A model generated the notes under the pieces. It did not search any database. It was not told where the DNA came from and was given only the letters and a program-made list of their open reading frames with translations. This document shows, piece after piece, positions 41,470 through 41,990 of a stretch of DNA of 41,990 nucleotides (positions are counted from its first letter, which is position 1; each line of letters begins with the position of its first letter). The translations under genes were made by a program, and so were the position numbers. The stretch covers positions 1 to 41,990 of the forward strand of contig CAZJKC010000007.1 of NCBI GenBank assembly GCA_964546565.1, written 5' to 3'. Source of the DNA: CAG-826 sp964546565 (lineage in GTDB: Bacteria; Bacillota_I; Bacilli_A; RFN20; CAG-826).

Positions 41470-41990
41470 GTAAAATCGCCTCCTTTTTCTACCGCTCAAG
41501 TTTGTCGCAAATTTTGCATCGACTTGAAAGGCCGTCTTTCGCACGAGCTTTGCGAACGAAATAATCCGGCGTCCGCAGATACATCTATCCGCAAGTAGAA
41601 CACTCTTTAAAGTCTTCTTCAATGGATAATGACCCAACGATACGAGCGTGCATCGCAGCGGCTTCGTTAATCTTCGGAATTATTTTCTGGCGGAAGATTG
41701 TAGAGATATAGTTATTCGTATAGTTTTTATTATATTTCTTATTTATATATTCGCGTATTTCTTCATTTTTAATATGGTGAATTTTCAAATCTAAAATTTC
41801 TATCTACGAGTCTGTAAGTTGGGATTGGGAAATATAAAATCTAAGCGTATCTAACAATTCCTTTAAGTTGGACGTAGGGAGCGCCGCTCCGTCCTCGACA
41901 TCGAAAAGTTGGAGTAAAAGCGCATAAACGTGTTCCAAATTCTCAAAGTCGAAGTAAAATTTCGGACGCGCGCCGTCTTCGTTTTTGGGT
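41444..41990 (-). CDS. DNA-associated protein with HTH-like and zinc-ribbon parts (5' end outside window)
   Basis: At least 181 residues; the N-terminus runs off the right edge. Segments: FYFDFENLEHVYALLLQLFD, TLRFYISQSQLTDS-TAG-IEILDLK, then a helix-turn-helix-like IREYINKKYNKNYTNNYISTIFRQKI and a C-terminal zinc ribbon CSTCG-TAG-MYLRTPDYF ... CKICDKLER. I recognise this arrangement from genes upstream of the terminase in phages of Clostridia, where a regulatory or packaging role is likely but not shown. The TAG right after KLER (41489-41491) stands just before the ribosome site of the next gene; read as sense the frame goes on 15 codons to a TGA and overlaps the next gene by 26 nt. That TAG might be an old stop. 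Confidence 0.7.

Noticed and set aside
1..41990. tRNA genes (including a CUA suppressor), CRISPR arrays, insertion sequences, reverse transcriptase or diversity-generating repeats, lysis genes
   Set aside because: Looked for and not seen. Any suppressor tRNA must be elsewhere in the phage or host genome.

Overview
This window is a late structural and packaging module of a tailed siphovirus-type bacteriophage. All supported genes lie on the minus strand, so transcription runs from the right end of the window to the left. Moderate-to-low G+C, strong GGAGG-type ribosome sites and the protein families (terminase, portal, tape measure and tail tip resembling those of phages of Clostridia) suggest a phage of a gut Firmicute assembled from a metagenome. 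A run of exactly 100 N flanked by an exact 55-base duplication looks like an unmerged k-mer overlap.

The central feature is stop-codon recoding. Read with the standard code, almost every gene is cut by TAG. Read with TAG as sense, the fragments fuse in one frame into full-length genes ending in TAA or TGA. I count about 180 in-frame TAG codons, about 60 of them in a single 2986-residue tape measure protein, including tandem TAG-TAG pairs. In several places TAG stands where the family has glutamine, most clearly at the G-x-Q-H motif of two homing endonucleases. This matches the TAG-to-Gln code known from some gut phages (translation table 15). No suppressor tRNA or altered release factor gene is in the window.

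The second feature is self-splicing introns. Five group I intron cores sit on the minus strand: three in the terminase large subunit, one in the major tail protein and one in a conserved phage protein at the left end. For each I could place both splice sites: the 5' exon ends in U and pairs with a guide sequence in the intron (P1), the intron ends in G, and joining the exons restores both frame and family motif. Three introns carry homing endonuclease genes (two Vsr-like/EDxHD type, one GIY-YIG), themselves full of TAG codons. A free-standing HNH endonuclease gene lies at the left end.

Layout from right (upstream) to left: 41990-40154, small DNA-associated and zinc-ribbon proteins before the terminase, probably including the small terminase function; 40164-35695, terminase large subunit with three introns; 35691-34162, portal; 34162-32595, prohead protease/scaffold candidate, interrupted by the assembly gap; 32574-32014, head-associated protein; 31993-30941, major capsid protein followed by a strong terminator; 30871-28478, head-tail connector and neck proteins; 28485-27721, tail assembly chaperone candidate; 27700-25959, major tail protein with intron; 25885-25100, second tail protein; 25042-16082, tape measure; 16022-15132, distal tail protein; 15120-3335, three very large tail-tip or fibre proteins; 3263-2886, a small gene with its own promoter and terminator; 2747-1158, three small conserved proteins; 1069-59, HNH endonuclease.

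Genes expected to be made in the greatest amounts (major capsid, its two immediate neighbours, major tail protein) have no TAG codon, while the tape measure, tail-tip, terminase and neck genes are rich in them. Intrinsic terminators after the capsid and tail-tube genes give a second layer of stoichiometric control.
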